64,000 bases of DNA from contig WGME01000001.1 in the NCBI GenBank assembly GCA_016125225.1, positions 62,001 through 126,000 on the forward strand, in the 5' to 3' direction. The notes beneath the pieces are model-generated. The model made no database searches and was not told the origin of the DNA. It saw only the letters and a program-made list of their open reading frames with translations. This document shows positions 62,684 through 64,000 of this stretch, piece after piece (the first letter of the stretch is position 1; each line of letters starts with the position of its first letter). The position numbers and the translations under genes were made by a program. Source of the stretch: a bacterium. GTDB taxonomy: Bacteria; Planctomycetota; Planctomycetia; Planctomycetales; Planctomycetaceae.

Positions 62684-64000
62684 ATGACCTTGTCTGAATC
62701 GTCGAACGCGGAACCAACTGCGAACACGTTGCCGCGTGTATTAACGCTGTGGGATGGCGTGGGCATTGTGATTGGTTCGATCATCGGGTCGGGCATTTTT
62801 CTGAAGGTGGGCAATGTTGATGCCGCGCTAAAGATGTTCGGCTTCGGGCCGATCATCGGCATCTGGGCTCTCGTCGGGTTGGTGACCTTGTGCGGCTCGC
62901 TGGCCCTCGGCGAACTCGCCGCAATGTTTCCGCATGCGGGCGGTCCGTATGTTTATCTCCGGGAAGCCTATGGCCGGTTGCCGGCGTTTCTCTGGGGTTG
63001 GACCGAGTTCTGGGTGGTGCGGACAGGATCGGTCGGCGCCCTCGCGTGTGCGACGGCGTTGTACCTCAATCAGGTGGTCCCGCTTTCGCATTGGGGCCAG
63101 GGGGGCGTGGCCATCGCCATCGTCGTCGGCCTGTCTTCGGCCTGTGTGATCAGCACCCGCTGGAGTGCGTCCATCCAGAACAGCTTCACGGTGATCAAGC
63201 TACTGTTTCTCGGAGCGATCATTGTGCTGCCGGTGCTGATGTTCCGCAGCGATGTCACCCATTGGTCGCCGGTCTGGGAACCATCAACAGAAACAAGCTT
63301 CTGGCAAGCACTCGGCGTCGCCTTCATCGCCGTCATGTGGCCATATGATGGCTGGATCAACTTGGCCCCTGTCGCCGAAGATCTGCGCGAACCCCATCGC
63401 AACGTCCCTAAGGCGTTAGCCATAGGCATGGGGGTGGTCGTCACGGTTTATGTGCTGGCGAACCTCAGCTATCACTTGGTGTTAACGATGGAACAGGTCG
63501 CGGGCACCAAGACCATTGCGGCGGATATGTTTCAAGTCTTGTTCGGACCCACTGGCGCCAAACTCGCCGCTATCGGCGTGATGTGTTCCACCTTCGGAGC
63601 CACCAATTCAAACATGCTCTGCGGACCACGCATCTACTTTGCCATGGCACGCGATGGTCTGCTGCCGGGTTCATTGCAGCAGGTCCATACCCGCTGGCAG
63701 ACACCGGCGAATGCGATCATCGTACAATGCGTCTGGACCGTGATCCTGATTCTCGTTTTCTACGCGTGGAAGAGTGATCCGAAGGCCGCGTTCGATGGTC
63801 TGACCGACTCGGTGATCTTCGCGGGCCTTATCTTCTACAGCCTTACGGTCGGAGCCGTCTATGTGCTGCGGAGATCGCATCCGCAACAAGAGCGGCCCTA
63901 TCGCACATGGGGTTACCCACTCACCCCAGCCCTGTTGATCGGCGTGTACCTCTTTGCGTTGGTGCGCCAACTCATCGATCAATGGCAACAAATGACCGCC
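62684..64000 (+). CDS. APC-family amino-acid permease, partial
   Basis: The first 439 residues of an amino-acid/polyamine transporter, cut by the right edge. TM1 has VGIVIGSIIGSGIFLKVGNV, the family signature, then GELAAMFPHAGGPYVYLREAYGRLPAFLWGW, and about 11 helices are visible. MWPYDGWINLAPVAEDLREPHRNVPKAL and CSTFGATNSNMLCGPRIYFAMARDGLLP also fit the LAT-like exchangers. The substrate is unknown. ATG 62684 gives a short hydrophilic start before TM1. Confidence 0.92.
   Translation, partial: MTLSESSNAEPTANTLPRVLTLWDGVGIVIGSIIGSGIFLKVGNVDAALKMFGFGPIIGIWALVGLVTLCGSLALGELAAMFPHAGGPYVYLREAYGRLPAFLWGWTEFWVVRTGSVGALACATALYLNQVVPLSHWGQGGVAIAIVVGLSSACVISTRWSASIQNSFTVIKLLFLGAIIVLPVLMFRSDVTHWSPVWEPSTETSFWQALGVAFIAVMWPYDGWINLAPVAEDLREPHRNVPKALAIGMGVVVTVYVLANLSYHLVLTMEQVAGTKTIAADMFQVLFGPTGAKLAAIGVMCSTFGATNSNMLCGPRIYFAMARDGLLPGSLQQVHTRWQTPANAIIVQCVWTVILILVFYAWKSDPKAAFDGLTDSVIFAGLIFYSLTVGAVYVLRRSHPQQERPYRTWGYPLTPALLIGVYLFALVRQLIDQWQQMTA

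Noticed and set aside
1-64000. CRISPR arrays, insertion sequences, prophage or attachment sites
   Set aside because: No regularly spaced direct repeats, transposase, integrase or phage structural genes were seen.

Overview
The window is about 60% GC and almost fully coding, and it looks like chromosomal DNA of a planctomycete (phylum Planctomycetota). This rests on a very long secretin with an extended helical N-terminus, a DUF1598-like protein, a DUF1080 sugar-hydrolase-like lipase neighbour, a redoxin/cytochrome c/copper-oxygenase/EF-hand fusion, a PQQ-type beta-propeller protein, an M56/BlaI pair with a huge disordered tail, and GTG/TTG starts with AGGAG-type Shine-Dalgarno sites. No rRNA, tRNA, CRISPR array, prophage or insertion sequence was seen.

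Layout. 1-4509 (minus): secretin, C-terminus cut by the window edge. 5254-8401 (plus): two DUF3299-like paralogues and a family 10 pectate lyase. 8551-10988 (minus): blaI-M56 pair with a recognisable promoter/operator. 11182-18546 (plus): lipoprotein, MoxR ATPase, kbl, glutaredoxin-CcdA fusion, unknown gene, ftsY and a cupredoxin protein. 18633-24773: a 54-residue membrane peptide, a PQQ-propeller protein and a redoxin-oxygenase fusion. 25036-27819: an Hsp70 without lid and a J-like/GspE-N/two-helix membrane protein. 27886-29999: a secreted esterase and a DUF1080 protein. 30075-34211: a CsrA-like regulator, trpB, VOC protein, trpA, a RelB/ParE-like toxin-antitoxin pair and a YggS-type PLP protein. 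34216-39205: mutM, DUF1598 protein, pyrK and an rsuA-family pseudouridine synthase.

39701-55295 is a complete 14-subunit complex I operon in the order nuoA-B-C-D-E-F-(hicA-hicB)-G-H-I-J-K-L-M-N. A hicAB toxin-antitoxin module sits between nuoF and nuoG. Behind it come a membrane exporter-like protein, malate dehydrogenase, the mcsB/mcsA protein-arginine kinase pair (minus strand), a TPR protein, groES-groEL and the start of an amino-acid permease. Energy metabolism (Nuo, Mdh) and protein quality control (GroESL, Hsp70/J-like, McsAB) dominate the window.

Between genes there are three dispersed palindrome families. Seven copies of a GAAGCCCAGGGAT-type hairpin mostly lie at gene ends and act plausibly as bidirectional terminators. 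Two copies of a TTAGCCGCGAG-type 67-bp palindrome flank the MoxR gene. One 63-bp GTGCCACGG-type palindrome lies upstream of nuo. The best candidates for undescribed biology are the Hsp70/J-like/GspE-N pair, the CsrA variant with its trpB leader hairpin, the M56 protein with a Met/His-rich tail, and hicAB inside nuo.
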